The position numbers were made by a program, and so were the translations under genes. The notes below the pieces were generated by a model. That model did no database searches. It saw nothing but the letters and a program-made list of their open reading frames with translations, and was not told the origin of the DNA. Below are positions 29,038 to 38,302 of a stretch of DNA of 64,000 nt, one piece after another. The stretch covers positions 3,531,001-3,595,000 of the forward strand of contig NZ_CP049107.1 of the NCBI RefSeq assembly GCF_011044255.1, in the 5' to 3' direction. Position 1 is the first letter of the stretch. Each line of letters opens with the position of its first letter. Source of the stretch: Rhizorhabdus phycosphaerae (GTDB taxonomy: Bacteria; Pseudomonadota; Alphaproteobacteria; Sphingomonadales; Sphingomonadaceae).

Positions 29038-30615
29038 TCATCGGCGGCGCCGCAATTGCCCCTTCAGCGTGCTCAGCGAATAGGCCCCCAACCCGAAGAC
29101 GAGGCCGAAATAGACCAGCATAGCCGCAGCGATCATCACGCCGAGCGCCGCCGCGCGCTCGAGCAGGCTGCGTCCGGTCCAGGGATCGATCCAGGGATTC
29201 AGGAAGAACAGCAAGGCGCCCATGGCCAGGGTGGCCGCGATCAACCGGATGCCCGTCCGACGGAGCCTGTCGTCGACCGCGAAATGGTCGCGGCGGCGCA
29301 GCGTCACATAGAGCAGGCCGGCATTCACCCAAGCGGAGATCGCGGTCGAAACCGCCAGGCCGACATGGGCAAGCGGCCAGATCAGGATCAGATTGAGCAC
29401 GAGATTCACGAGCATCGCCACCAGCGCGATGCGGACCGGGGTTCTCGTGTCGGCCCGCGCATAGAAGCCCGGGGTGAGCACCTTGATCAGCACATAAGCG
29501 GGCAAGCCGAGCGAGAAGGCAGCAAGTGCCCGCGCGCTTGCGATCGTGTCGGCGGGGGTGAAGGCGCCATGCTGGAGCAGTGCTCGGATCAATGGCGTGG
29601 CCGAGACCATGAGCGCCGCGGTCGCGGGCAGAGTCAGCAACAGAACGAGTTCTATCGCACGATTCTGCGTATCCAGCGCCGCCTGCCGGTCGCCGCCCCC
29701 CAGCTGGCGCGACAGGCTGGGCAGCATCGCCGTGCCGACGCCGATGCCGATCAGGCCGAGCGGGAGTTGGTTCAACCGGTCTGCATAGTAGAGATAGGAC
29801 ACCGATCCTTCGGGCAGGAAGCGCGCGGCGAGGGTGGTCGAGATCAGCAGGTTGAACTGGACCGCGCCGGCACCGAGCGCGGCCGGGCCGATCAGCCTGA
29901 GCAGGCGCTTCACCTCCGGGCTGAGGCGCGGGAGGCGCACGCGCAGCCGGACACCGGCCTGCCAGCAGGCCAGGACCAGCCAAGCCAGTTGCAGGGCGCC
30001 AGACACGGTTACGGCGATCGCCTGGGTGCGCGCCGTGTCGACGTCGCTATGCCCGCGGAAGAACAGAAGGCCCGCGATCAGGCACAGGTTGAGCAGGATC
30101 GGCGCGGCGGCGTTGACCCAGAAACGGTTGAGCGAGTTGAGGATGCCGCCGAGCAGCGACACCAGCGAGATCAGCATGAGATAGGGAAAGGTGATCCGCG
30201 TATATTCTGTCGCGAGTGCGAATTTCTCGGGACCGCCGTCGCGAAAGCCGCCGGTCATCGCCCACACGATCGGCCCGGCGGCCAGCATCATGACCACCGT
30301 GAAGGCGATGAGAATCGGCAGCAGGACGGAGAGCACGTCCTCGGCAAAGTGCAGCGCCACTGGCAGCCCCTGTCCAGGGGCTTCCTTGTCGGCTTCCGCC
30401 ACGGTCCGGTTGAACATCGGCACGAAGGCCGCCGAGAAGGCGCCTTCCGCGAAGAGAGCGCGGAACAGGTTCGGCAGGCGCCAGGCGATCAGGAAGGCGT
30501 CGGACGCGAAGCCGGCCCCAACGAAGCGCGCCATCAGCATGTCGCGGACGAAGCCGGCGATGCGGCTGACGAGCGTCAGCCCGCCGATGGTTGCGCTGGC
30601 TTTGAGCAGACTCAT
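29038..30615 (-). CDS. murJ: Lipid II flippase MurJ
   Basis: A 525-residue polytopic membrane protein of the MOP superfamily with about 14 helices. The N-terminus [26 protein letters not shown] and the segment [18 protein letters not shown] are characteristic of MurJ/MviN. It flips lipid-linked peptidoglycan precursors to the periplasm. The gene lies between secB and trpS on the minus strand. Confidence 0.97.
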   Translation of the reverse strand: MSLLKASATIGGLTLVSRIAGFVRDMLMARFVGAGFASDAFLIAWRLPNLFRALFAEGAFSAAFVPMFNRTVAEADKEAPGQGLPVALHFAEDVLSVLLPILIAFTVVMMLAAGPIVWAMTGGFRDGGPEKFALATEYTRITFPYLMLISLVSLLGGILNSLNRFWVNAAAPILLNLCLIAGLLFFRGHSDVDTARTQAIAVTVSGALQLAWLVLACWQAGVRLRVRLPRLSPEVKRLLRLIGPAALGAGAVQFNLLISTTLAARFLPEGSVSYLYYADRLNQLPLGLIGIGVGTAMLPSLSRQLGGGDRQAALDTQNRAIELVLLLTLPATAALMVSATPLIRALLQHGAFTPADTIASARALAAFSLGLPAYVLIKVLTPGFYARADTRTPVRIALVAMLVNLVLNLILIWPLAHVGLAVSTAISAWVNAGLLYVTLRRRDHFAVDDRLRRTGIRLIAATLAMGALLFFLNPWIDPWTGRSLLERAAALGVMIAAAMLVYFGLVFGLGAYSLSTLKGQLRRRR

Positions 30616-30681
30616 GCGATCAGTCCCCGGCCGCCTTTCCCGGCGGGGCGGGAAGGGCGGTCAGACGGGTCCATTCTGATT

Positions 30682-31182
30682 TCAGGCTTCCCCGGCCGGC
30701 TGAGCTTCGGCCAGTTCCTGCTGCTGCTGCGCCTGCTGCATGTAGAGCGCGCCGAAGTCGATCGGTTCGAGGACCAGCGACGGGAAATTGCCGTCGCGAA
30801 TCGCATCGGCGGCGACGCGGCGGGCGAACGGGAAGAGCAGACGCGGGGCCTCGGCGAACAGGAATACGGGGATATGCTCTTCGGGCACGTTGCGGATACC
30901 GAAAAGGCCCGCATAGACGAGATCGACGACGTAGGAGGTCAGGTCGCCCTGGGTCGCCTTGATCTCGATCTTCAGCGCGACTTCGTAGACGTCCTCGCCG
31001 GCGAGCTGCGAACCGATGTTGAACTGGACGTCGATCTGCGGCTGCTCAGGCGCCTGATAGATGCCGGGAGCGCTCGGGTTCTCGAAGGACAGATCCTTGA
31101 CATATTGGGCGATCATCGCGACCTGCGGCAGATTGTCCTGGCCATTACCCAGCGTTTCGGTAGCGCCCGTCTCTTCGCTCAT
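30682..31182 (-). CDS. secB: Protein-export chaperone SecB
   Basis: About 166 residues from ATG 31182, which has GGAAAG 7 nt upstream; an ATG at 31197 would add five residues. VAMIAQYVKDLSFENPSAP is the SecB signature. It keeps preproteins unfolded and delivers them to SecA. The acidic Gln-rich C-terminus lacks the enterobacterial form but fits alphaproteobacterial SecB. It is divergent from the Tim44-like gene, a conserved alphaproteobacterial arrangement. Confidence 0.96.
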   Translation of the reverse strand: MSEETGATETLGNGQDNLPQVAMIAQYVKDLSFENPSAPGIYQAPEQPQIDVQFNIGSQLAGEDVYEVALKIEIKATQGDLTSYVVDLVYAGLFGIRNVPEEHIPVFLFAEAPRLLFPFARRVAADAIRDGNFPSLVLEPIDFGALYMQQAQQQQELAEAQPAGEA

Positions 31183-31409
31183 TGCACGTCTTTCCATTGG
31201 TTCGTTGAGCCGGAGCAGGGGCCGCCCGCGCCCGGCGATGCGCTCCGCGCCTAGCAGGCAGGGCCGGGGCGGGCAATGGCACCATTGCCATCATCAAGCC
31301 TCTGTCGGCGACCGGCCAAGGCTACCCGAAAGGTCAGCCGGGCCGAGTCATTTGAAACTTGGCACCTTTGTCCCTATGTACTGTCCTCTCGTAGCGTGTT
31401 GGAGGTCTG

Positions 31410-32060
31410 GTGACCACGATTGTCATTCTCGCGATGGTGTTCCTCTTCGTGGCGTTTCGCCTGTGGAGCGTGCTGGGCCGTCGCACGGGCCATGAGCAGA
31501 CGATCGCGCGTCCCGCCGAGACTGCGCCCGCTTCCATCGGTGCCGGACGATCCCTGCCGGACAGCGCGGCGCCGCTAGCCCCGGCGCGCCCGGCCACCGT
31601 CGAGCCGCGTGCCGAAGCCGGCGTCCGCGCGATCCAGGCAGCCGACGGCAGCTTCGACCCCGCGCAGTTCCTCGATGGCGCCCGTTCGGCCTATCGCATG
31701 ATCCTCGAGGCCTATTGGCGCGGAGATGTCGATACGCTTCGCCGGCTGGTCGAGGATGATGTGTTCAACGCCTTTTCCGCAGCGATCGACGATCGCAAGG
31801 CAGCGGGCGAGACGCTCGACAATCGCCTGGTCTCGATCGAGAATGCGGTGATAGAGCAGGCGCGCATGAACGGGCAGATGGCCCATGTCACTGTCCGTTT
31901 CGATGCCGATATCGCTGCCGTTACGCGCGATGCCGAGGGCAATGTGCTCGCCGGTTCGCTGTCGGACGCGGTCCCCACGCATGACGTGTGGACGTTCAGC
32001 CGCCACGTGCGCGCGGACGATCCGAACTGGATGCTGGTCGAAACCGACGAGGCCGCGTGA
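31410..32060 (+). CDS. Tim44/TimA family protein
   Basis: 216 residues from GTG 31410, preceded by TTGGAGG. An N-terminal membrane anchor (about 3-20) is followed by a Pro/Ala-rich linker (30-70) and a Tim44-like domain (about 80-214), with the FDPAQFLDGARSAYRMILEAYW segment and a closing VWTFSRHVRADDPNWMLVETDEA. In mitochondria the homologue tethers the import motor; the bacterial proteins sit at the inner membrane with unclear function. The TGA overlaps the mltA GTG. The order secB / Tim44 / mltA / smr is conserved in the class. Confidence 0.93.
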   Translation: MTTIVILAMVFLFVAFRLWSVLGRRTGHEQTIARPAETAPASIGAGRSLPDSAAPLAPARPATVEPRAEAGVRAIQAADGSFDPAQFLDGARSAYRMILEAYWRGDVDTLRRLVEDDVFNAFSAAIDDRKAAGETLDNRLVSIENAVIEQARMNGQMAHVTVRFDADIAAVTRDAEGNVLAGSLSDAVPTHDVWTFSRHVRADDPNWMLVETDEAA

Positions 32061-33301
32061 TCCGCCGCCTCGTCGCGGGGCTGTCCGCGCTCGCCGCCCT
32101 TTCGGCCTGTACCGTCGTTCCCAAGCCTCAGATCGCCGCTCCATCCCCGCCGGCTGTCCGGCCTCCGGCCGTTTCGTCGACGAGTCCGGGAAGCAATATC
32201 CCACAGTCCCCTGCGGCTCCGCGTACGGCGGTGGAAAGCGGCGTGCTGGCCGGACCGGCCTTCGCCACCTTCGGCATCGACGGCGGTGCTGCCCGCGCTG
32301 CGCTTGCGGCTTTCCGCACCTCCTGTCCCGCGCTCCAGCGGCGAACTGACCAGAGCGGCCTCACCCAGTCGGGCGACTGGACGGAGGCCTGTGTCCGTGC
32401 CGCGGGATGGCCCGACAGCGATGCCGCCGGTTTCTTCGGCAGCCAGTTGAGCGTGGTGCAGATAGCCGGGGGCAAGGCCTATGCGACCGGCTATTACGAG
32501 CCCGAGATCGCCGGGTCCCGCACGCCGGCACCCGGCTTCGATGTCCCCGTCTACAAGCGTCCTTCCGATCTGGTCGAGGGCGATCTCGGCGATTTCTTCC
32601 CCGACATGAAGGGCAAGAAGATCCGCGGTCGCGTTCAGGGCGGAAAGCTGTTGCCCTATCCCGATCGCGGCGAGATCGAAGACGGCGCACTGAAGGGGCG
32701 GGGGCTGGAGATCGGCTGGGCGGCGGACCCGGTGGAGTTCTTTTTCCTGCAGGTCCAGGGCTCCGGCCGGCTGCGCCTTCCCGACGGCTCGGTGATGCGC
32801 ATCGGTTATGATGGGCAGAATGGGCGTGACTATGTCGGCATCGGCAAGCTGATGCGTGACCGTGGGCTGCTCGGCCCCGGCCAGCTTTCTATGCAGGGCG
32901 TGATGGCGTGGCTACGCGCCAATCCGGAAGAAGGCCGCGCGATCATGCGCGAGAATAAGAGCTGGGTCTTCTTTCGTGAACTTACCGGTGCAGGACCGAT
33001 CGGGGCGCTCAACGTGCCCGTGACGGGCCGGGTGACCGTGGCGGCCGACCCGGCTTTCGTCCCGCTGGGGGCGCCGGTGATCCTGCAGCTCGACCGGCCC
33101 GAGGCCAGCGGACTGTGGGTCGCTCAGGATACGGGCGGCGCGATCAAGGGCGCGAACCGGTTCGACACTTTCTGGGGCGCGGGCGAGCAGGCCCGCACCA
33201 TTGCCGGCGGCATGAGTGGGCGAGGTCAGGCCTGGCTCCTCATCCCGCGCACCGCTGCGGCGCGGCTGGCGGACCGGCATGAGCAGGCGGCTCGATCCTG
33301 A
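32057..33301 (+). CDS. mltA: Membrane-bound lytic murein transglycosylase A
   Basis: 414 residues from GTG 32057, which overlaps the previous stop as GTGA and gives a lipoprotein signal with lipobox LSAC at about residue 18. The body has the MltA beta-barrel domain (ATGYYEPEIAGSRTP, LEIGWAADPVEFFFLQVQGSGRL) and the terminal 3D domain with catalytic Asp (GLWVAQDTGGAIKGANRFDTFWG). It cleaves glycan strands to 1,6-anhydro products at the outer membrane. Longer 5' extensions of the frame lie inside the Tim44-like gene and are unlikely. Confidence 0.95.
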   Translation: MIRRLVAGLSALAALSACTVVPKPQIAAPSPPAVRPPAVSSTSPGSNIPQSPAAPRTAVESGVLAGPAFATFGIDGGAARAALAAFRTSCPALQRRTDQSGLTQSGDWTEACVRAAGWPDSDAAGFFGSQLSVVQIAGGKAYATGYYEPEIAGSRTPAPGFDVPVYKRPSDLVEGDLGDFFPDMKGKKIRGRVQGGKLLPYPDRGEIEDGALKGRGLEIGWAADPVEFFFLQVQGSGRLRLPDGSVMRIGYDGQNGRDYVGIGKLMRDRGLLGPGQLSMQGVMAWLRANPEEGRAIMRENKSWVFFRELTGAGPIGALNVPVTGRVTVAADPAFVPLGAPVILQLDRPEASGLWVAQDTGGAIKGANRFDTFWGAGEQARTIAGGMSGRGQAWLLIPRTAAARLADRHEQAARS

Positions 33302-33863
33302 CGAGGCCGCGCTCTGGCAGCGCGTGACCGCCACTGTGAAGCCGCTCCCGGGCAGGGTTGCGAAGGGCCAAGGCAAGGTTGCTGCGCCGCTGACCCCGCC
33401 GCCACCAGTCGAGCCAGCCGTGCCCAGAGCGCAGCGTGGCAGGGTTCCGCCGTTGCGGGTGCCTCCTTCGACGCCCGTGACACAGCAGAAACCCCTCCCC
33501 GATACGCTCGATGGAGGATGGGATCGGCGTCTCCGCCGGGGCATCGCGGCTCCCGACTGGACCGTGGATCTGCATGGCCACACGCTGGATAGCGCGCAGC
33601 GCCTGCTCGATCGAATCCTCGACCAGTCGATTGCCGAGGGTGTCCGCGTTCTTCTGGTCATCACGGGAAAGCCGCCCCGGCAAACCGATCGCGACTGGGA
33701 TGGCCGGCCGCGCCGGGGGCTCATTCGCGCCTCGATCGGGCAATGGCTGGAGAGTTCTCGCCACGCCTCGCGGATTGCAGCGGTCCGCAATGCGCACCCT
33801 CGCCATGGCGGATCGGGAGCGCTCTATGTGATACTCCGACGCGCGAGAGAGATCGGTCGCTAG
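33279..33863 (+). CDS. Smr/MutS2-C-like domain protein
   Basis: 194 residues from ATG 33279 (MSRRLDPDEAALW), overlapping mltA by 23 nt. A Pro/Ala-rich linker is followed by the Smr domain (about 100-190) with VDLHGHTLDSAQRLLDRIL, LLVITGK and the final HGGSGALYVIL. Smr domains are nucleases or RNA-binding modules; the HGGSGALYV loop is the conserved one. The substrate is unknown. It is the fourth gene in the conserved secB / Tim44 / mltA / smr neighbourhood. Confidence 0.93.
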   Translation: MSRRLDPDEAALWQRVTATVKPLPGRVAKGQGKVAAPLTPPPPVEPAVPRAQRGRVPPLRVPPSTPVTQQKPLPDTLDGGWDRRLRRGIAAPDWTVDLHGHTLDSAQRLLDRILDQSIAEGVRVLLVITGKPPRQTDRDWDGRPRRGLIRASIGQWLESSRHASRIAAVRNAHPRHGGSGALYVILRRAREIGR

Positions 33864-33983
33864 GCCAGAAAGCGGCTATACCAAAGTCTTAGGCAGGAGG
33901 CCGACGGGGAGGCGTGGCGAAAGGCGGCGGTTAAGCTTTTTTCGCTAGGCCCGAAGCAGCTATCCGAACCGGGAACAACTATC

Positions 33984-35363
33984 GTGAAAATGACTCGCTT
34001 CCTGCCCGCCACGCTGCTGCTTGCACTGCTGTCCTCTCCGGCAGTTGCGGAGCGCGGGCCGCTCGCCACCGCCCTGGGCGCGCCCGATAATCTGACGATC
34101 ACTGCGGGCATGCGAACCCGGTTCGAGGCGTTTGGCGGCCAGTTCCGGCGGGGACGTGCGAACAGCGACGAGATGCTCTCGCTCAAGACGACGCTTGCCG
34201 CAGAATATGACGGCGGCGACGTCTTTTTCGGCGGGGAGCTCTGGGACGCCAGGACCTATGGGCAGGACCGACTGTCGAGCGCAGGCACGAGCGAGGTCAA
34301 CGCTCTGGAACTGATCCAGGCCTATGCGGGCGTTAAGCTCGGCGACGACTCCAAGGGGGCCAAAACGGGCCACGGCAAGATCATGGCCGGCCGCTTCACG
34401 CTCGATATCGGCTCGCGCCGTCTCGTTTCGCGCCAGCGCTACCGTAACACGACCAATGCGTACACCGGCGTGTTTGCGGACTGGACGACGTCCAATAACT
34501 ACCATCTGCAGTTGCTGTGGTCGATGCCACAGATCCGCCTGCCTGAAGATGCCGACGGGATCCGCGACGAGGGCGTCGAATGGGACCAGGAGACCACCGA
34601 CCTGCAGTTCTTCGGCGCCCACCTCACCATGCCCAAGCTGCTGGGCGGCGTCGTCGAGGCCTATGGCTTCGGCCTTCGCGAGAAGGACAGCCCAGGCCGG
34701 CTGACGCGGAACCGTCGCCTGTGGACCGTGGGCGCCCGCGCCTTCCGCAAGCCGGCCAAGGGCAAATGGGATCATGACATCGAGGCGGCGTACCAGTTCG
34801 GCAAGACCCGGCGGACCACCGGCGTCACCGACCTTAGCGACCTCGATGTCGAGGCCTGGTTTGCCCATGCGGAGGTCGGCTATGGATTCGCCGACAAGCT
34901 CAAGTCACGGCTGTCGGCTCACATGGATGTCGCTTCGGGCGACAAGCGCGAGCCAGGAAAATTCGGTCGCTTCGACACGCTCTACGGCGCGCGGCGGTTC
35001 GAGTTCGGTCCGACCAGCCTCTATGGTCCGCTTGGCCGTGCCAACATCGTTTCGCCGGGCGTCCGCTTCGAAATTGCACCGAGCAAGACCTGGGATGCCT
35101 TCGTCATGGTTCGTGCGGCCTGGACCGAAAGCCGCCGCGACAGCTTCTCCCAGACGGGCGTCGTCGACGCGCAGGGCCGATCGGGCAGCTTTGCGGGTTA
35201 CCAGGCCGAGGGGCGCTTCCGCTATTGGATCGTGCCGCAGCGCGTACAGGTCGACACCGGTGCTGCCTGGCTGTTCAAATCCTCGCTGCTCAAGAACGCC
35301 CCCAATGCGCCCGCGACCGGCGATGCCAAGGTCCTCTATCTCGACCTCATCCTGTCGATCTGA
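33984..35363 (+). CDS. Outer-membrane protein, alginate-export (AlgE-like) family
   Basis: 459 residues from GTG 33984 (an ATG at 33990 is equally likely). A signal peptide (about 1-22, SSPAVAERG) is followed by repeated amphipathic strands, TITAGMRTRFEAFGG at the start and AKVLYLDLILSI at the end. SRRLVSRQRYRNTTNAYTG is a typical alginate_exp segment. The fold is expected to be an 18-strand outer-membrane barrel. No alginate biosynthesis genes are nearby, so the exported or imported substrate is open. A terminator follows at 35381. Confidence 0.87.
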   Translation: MKMTRFLPATLLLALLSSPAVAERGPLATALGAPDNLTITAGMRTRFEAFGGQFRRGRANSDEMLSLKTTLAAEYDGGDVFFGGELWDARTYGQDRLSSAGTSEVNALELIQAYAGVKLGDDSKGAKTGHGKIMAGRFTLDIGSRRLVSRQRYRNTTNAYTGVFADWTTSNNYHLQLLWSMPQIRLPEDADGIRDEGVEWDQETTDLQFFGAHLTMPKLLGGVVEAYGFGLREKDSPGRLTRNRRLWTVGARAFRKPAKGKWDHDIEAAYQFGKTRRTTGVTDLSDLDVEAWFAHAEVGYGFADKLKSRLSAHMDVASGDKREPGKFGRFDTLYGARRFEFGPTSLYGPLGRANIVSPGVRFEIAPSKTWDAFVMVRAAWTESRRDSFSQTGVVDAQGRSGSFAGYQAEGRFRYWIVPQRVQVDTGAAWLFKSSLLKNAPNAPATGDAKVLYLDLILSI

Positions 35364-35380
35364 GCTTCGATGATCGAAAA

Positions 35381-35408
35381 GGCCGTGCCGCCTCCAGACG
35401 GCACGGCC
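35381..35408. terminator. Terminator hairpin between convergent genes
   Basis: Perfect 10-bp arms, GGCCGTGCCG and CGGCACGGCC, enclose an 8-nt loop 17 nt after the porin stop. GAAAA precedes it and CTCCTC follows, so it could serve the gene on either strand. Confidence 0.72.
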
Positions 35409-35478
35409 TCCTCGGGCCCGTGAGACGGGTGCCGATAGCGGCGGGAGCAGATGGGGGGCCGACCCGCTCCCGTCGTTT

Positions 35479-36291
35479 CTAGCTCTTGGGTTGCGTCTCG
35501 GACTTTTCCTGCCGGCGGGCGGTCTGCTTGACCTCATTCTTGGTCATGGCCGACAGCAGCACATTGCCTGAACCGCTGAAATTGGCGGCCGGAAGAGTTG
35601 CGGTGCTGTTGCCCACTTCCATCACCACCGACTGAACCGCGCCTTGCGCCGTGGTCTGCACGTCACTGACGGTGCCGATGGCCTTCCCTGCCATGTCGCG
35701 GACCACCATTCCCGGCGCCACGTCAAAGCTGCCGGCCGCATTGGCGGCGGCACTGCCGGCGAGCGCAAGCTGACCGAGACCGGCCCGACCGGCGCCGTTG
35801 GCGGTGGCGCTCGACGTGCCACTCGCCGCAGTCGTCGCGCTTGAAGCGGCGGTCTGGGCGTTTGCGACGGTCTGCCCGACAGTTGACCGCGCGGCGCCTG
35901 CCGCAGAGCGCACGGCGTCGGTGCCGACCAGCTGGGCATCGGCGCTGCCTGCCGCCGAGCCGGTCAGAGCGGCAGCGGTGCCACCGGCAGCGGCACCGAG
36001 CGAACCTGTCGCACCGCCACTTGCAGAAGCCTTGCCCTTGCGACGATCGACCGAATGCGAAGCCGTGGCCGAGCCAGCGCCGTCGACCGTGCCGGACAGC
36101 GACGACCCGACGCGGCCAACGCCGCCGGTCAGATCGGAACCGCCCAGCGTCCCGCCGATCATGCCTCCGACGCCACCGCCGATCGCTCCACCCAGTCCGC
36201 CGCCGCCCAGCAATTGGGCCTGGGCAGGAACCGCATTCATCGCAATCACCGCGGCCGCGCCGCACATGATGGTCTTCATGATGTTCGTCAT
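35479..36291 (-). CDS. Gly/Ala-rich exported protein with PRC-barrel-like C-terminus
   Basis: 270 residues from ATG 36291, with GGACGAG upstream; an extra 12-residue extension is possible but lacks a site. A signal peptide ends at AQAQ (about residue 25). The next 120 residues are Gly-rich (LGGGGLGGAIGGGVGG) then Ala/Ser/Thr-rich. Near 190-240 the sequence MVVRDMAGKAIGTVSDV resembles a PRC-barrel module. The tail is charged (ARRQEKSETQPKS). It is probably surface or periplasmic. I do not recognise a function. It lies next to the subtilase gene on the same strand, 100 bp downstream of it. Confidence 0.75.
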   Translation of the reverse strand: MTNIMKTIMCGAAAVIAMNAVPAQAQLLGGGGLGGAIGGGVGGMIGGTLGGSDLTGGVGRVGSSLSGTVDGAGSATASHSVDRRKGKASASGGATGSLGAAAGGTAAALTGSAAGSADAQLVGTDAVRSAAGAARSTVGQTVANAQTAASSATTAASGTSSATANGAGRAGLGQLALAGSAAANAAGSFDVAPGMVVRDMAGKAIGTVSDVQTTAQGAVQSVVMEVGNSTATLPAANFSGSGNVLLSAMTKNEVKQTARRQEKSETQPKS

Positions 36292-36391
36292 GCTCTCGTC
36301 CTTTCGCTTCGGTGGCGTGTCCGCCATCCCGAAGAGGCAACGAGGGCTCGTCGATCTTTAATCCGCCCTGCCCGAAATTTTTATGAGCGGC

Positions 36392-37687
36392 TCATCGCGT
36401 AGCGCATTTGGAGCAGACCACGCCCCGGCCCACCAGTGCGCCGCGGACATTGGCGGGCCTGACCGCAAGGCGGATCAGCGCAGCCACGGCGGCGCTTCGG
36501 TTTGCCCTTTGACGGGGGTCGAGATTGGCCAGCGTTCCGGCAACGAATGGGGCCGCATAGGATGTTCCCCGCAGAAGCCGGTAGCCTCCAGCAGCGTTGG
36601 CCCCGAGCAGGTCGGCGGCTGGGCCGGCGAAGTCGACATGCTTGGCGCGACCGGCCTCGATCAGCGGCCTGCCTTTCGCATCGACCCCGGTGACGGCGAT
36701 GACCTGGGGGTAGGAGGCGGGATAGGCCGGAGGTGCAGCGGCCCCGTCATTGCCGACCGCCGCGACGACAACCACGCCCCTTTTGTCGACAGCGGCGATG
36801 GCCTTGGCCAGCAGGGGATTGTCGGGGCCGACAAGGCTGATGTTGACGATCCGTACTCCGGAGCCGGCCAGCCATCCGAGAGCGCGGGCGATCGATAGCG
36901 CGCTGCCGCCGCGCGGATCGCGGCCATAGACGTCGGCCGACAGCAGCGAGCCGCCGGGGACCAGCGCAGGAATCTTGCCATGGCCGAGGAGGATCGACGC
37001 GATGGCGGTGGCATGATCGTTCGCGACGGGCGCACCCGCCGCAAACCCCCGCGACGTCACGGCTCCGGAAAAGGACGGCAGACTGGCGACGCCGCCGTCG
37101 ATCAGCCCGACCACGGCACGCGCTGGTGCCGTTGTTCGAGCAATAGGTTTCGACCCGATCCGCGGTGCGGCAATGTCCATGGGACGGTAGATGGGATTCG
37201 ACTGAATCGTGGCGCCGCGCACGACCTGACGAAGCCGTCGCTCGGCTCGCGCAAGATCCATGCCTCCGGGAACGCGTAGCCGGACGGTGCGGATATCGAG
37301 ACCTTCCACAGGGTCATCGCCGATCACGCCGAAACCGGCCTTCCGCGCGGCATCAAGCGCCTCGGCGTCGGGATCCAGCAACAGGAGTTCGTCGCTGACG
37401 GCTGGATCGCCGCGAAGGTCGAGTGCAAGATCGTCAGGATGCTGTCGGACCAGCGCCGAAAGATTGTCCAGTCGGGTGCGCCTGAGCCGCTCCAACGCGC
37501 TGTCGATCTCGCCCAGGCCCGATCCGAGGGGCCGGCCGGCCTGGCTCGCTGTCTGTGTGACATCGTCGAGCGTTCGTCCGATTGTCGTCCCCAGCGGAGG
37601 CGAAAGCTGTGGCAGCAACTGCGCGGCAGCCGCCGAAGCCGACAGGATCGCGATACCGAGCGCCAGGCTGGTGCGAAGGGGGAGCAT
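36392..37687 (-). CDS. Exported S8 family serine peptidase (subtilisin-like)
   Basis: 431 residues. A signal peptide (1-22) is followed by a long pro-region (about 24-185) and the catalytic domain with Asp197 (GLIDGGV), His225 (NDHATAIAS), oxyanion Asn313 (AVGNDG) and Ser376 (GTSYAAPFVAG). The triad is complete, so it should be active. The C-terminus ends in CSKCATR, with a Cys pair at 425 and 428. It is transcribed divergently from the sigma/anti-sigma pair across 123 bp with a perfect 12-bp inverted repeat, which suggests shared control. It may cleave the anti-sigma factor or be a regulon member; this is inference. Confidence 0.92.
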   Translation of the reverse strand: MLPLRTSLALGIAILSASAAAAQLLPQLSPPLGTTIGRTLDDVTQTASQAGRPLGSGLGEIDSALERLRRTRLDNLSALVRQHPDDLALDLRGDPAVSDELLLLDPDAEALDAARKAGFGVIGDDPVEGLDIRTVRLRVPGGMDLARAERRLRQVVRGATIQSNPIYRPMDIAAPRIGSKPIARTTAPARAVVGLIDGGVASLPSFSGAVTSRGFAAGAPVANDHATAIASILLGHGKIPALVPGGSLLSADVYGRDPRGGSALSIARALGWLAGSGVRIVNISLVGPDNPLLAKAIAAVDKRGVVVVAAVGNDGAAAPPAYPASYPQVIAVTGVDAKGRPLIEAGRAKHVDFAGPAADLLGANAAGGYRLLRGTSYAAPFVAGTLANLDPRQRANRSAAVAALIRLAVRPANVRGALVGRGVVCSKCATR

Positions 37688-37746
37688 CGGATCGGATTCC
37701 TTTCATGGCCGTTACGACAGAACGCCGTTCGCTTTTGTCGGTTGCC

Positions 37747-37782
37747 TGGGATGAAACGTCGCCCCGCCATCGTTTCATCCCA
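37747..37782. promoter_or_regulatory. Perfect 12-bp inverted repeat in the divergent peptidase/sigma promoter
   Basis: TGGGATGAAACG (37747-37758) and CGTTTCATCCCA (37771-37782) are exact reverse complements separated by 12 nt. The repeat lies 29 bp before the sigma-factor start and 60 bp before the peptidase start. The TGAAAC core resembles ECF sigma -35 elements, and the symmetry would give the same element in both directions. It could equally be an operator or an mRNA hairpin. Confidence 0.6.
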
Positions 37783-37810
37783 CAGCGGCTGGTTGTGGAG
37801 GACAGGGAAT

Positions 37811-38302
37811 GTGACGGGTTTCGAACGGGACTTGCTCGATCTTCTGCCCCGTTTGCGGCGCTTCGCGCGATCGCTGACGCTGGATGCCGCCGACGCCGAC
37901 GATCTTTGTCAGCTTGCCCTGGAGCGGGCACTCAAGGCTGAGAACCAGTGGGCCAAGGGAACACGGCTCGATTCCTGGATGTACCGGATCATCCGCAATT
38001 GCTGGATCGACGAACTCCGTTCACGGCGGCGCCGGGGAGAGACTGTGGCCATCGATGTGGACGGTTTCGACCTGCCCGACGCCGGCGATCGCCAGATGGA
38101 GGCACGCGCGGAACTGAACAATGTCGACCGGGCGATGTCGGCCTTGCCGCCCGAGCAGCGCGAGGTGATCGCGCTCGTTCTCGTGGAGGGGCTCGCCTAT
38201 CGCGAAGCCGCCGAATTGCTGGACCTGCCCATGGGAACCGTGACGTCGCGTCTCGTTCGCGGGCGCCAGGCGCTGATGGAATTGCTGGGAGAACAGGCAT
38301 GA
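37811..38302 (+). CDS. ECF-type RNA polymerase sigma factor
   Basis: 163 residues from GTG 37811, with AGGACAGGGA upstream. Region 2 is seen in DLLPRLRRFARSLTLDAADADDLCQ and region 2.3-2.4 in LDSWMYRIIRNCWIDELRSRRRR. Region 4 (about 110-160) has LPPEQREVIALVLVEGLAYREAAELLDLP with the helix-turn-helix GTVTSRLVRGRQAL. There is no region 3, as in ECF sigma factors. Its stop overlaps the anti-sigma ATG (ATGA). It is divergent from the subtilase gene, and its promoter is likely the inverted repeat region. Confidence 0.93.
   Translation: MTGFERDLLDLLPRLRRFARSLTLDAADADDLCQLALERALKAENQWAKGTRLDSWMYRIIRNCWIDELRSRRRRGETVAIDVDGFDLPDAGDRQMEARAELNNVDRAMSALPPEQREVIALVLVEGLAYREAAELLDLPMGTVTSRLVRGRQALMELLGEQA

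Noticed and set aside
28978-31254. 758-codon open frame antisense to murJ and secB
   Set aside because: Glu/Gln/Arg-rich shadow of real minus-strand genes.
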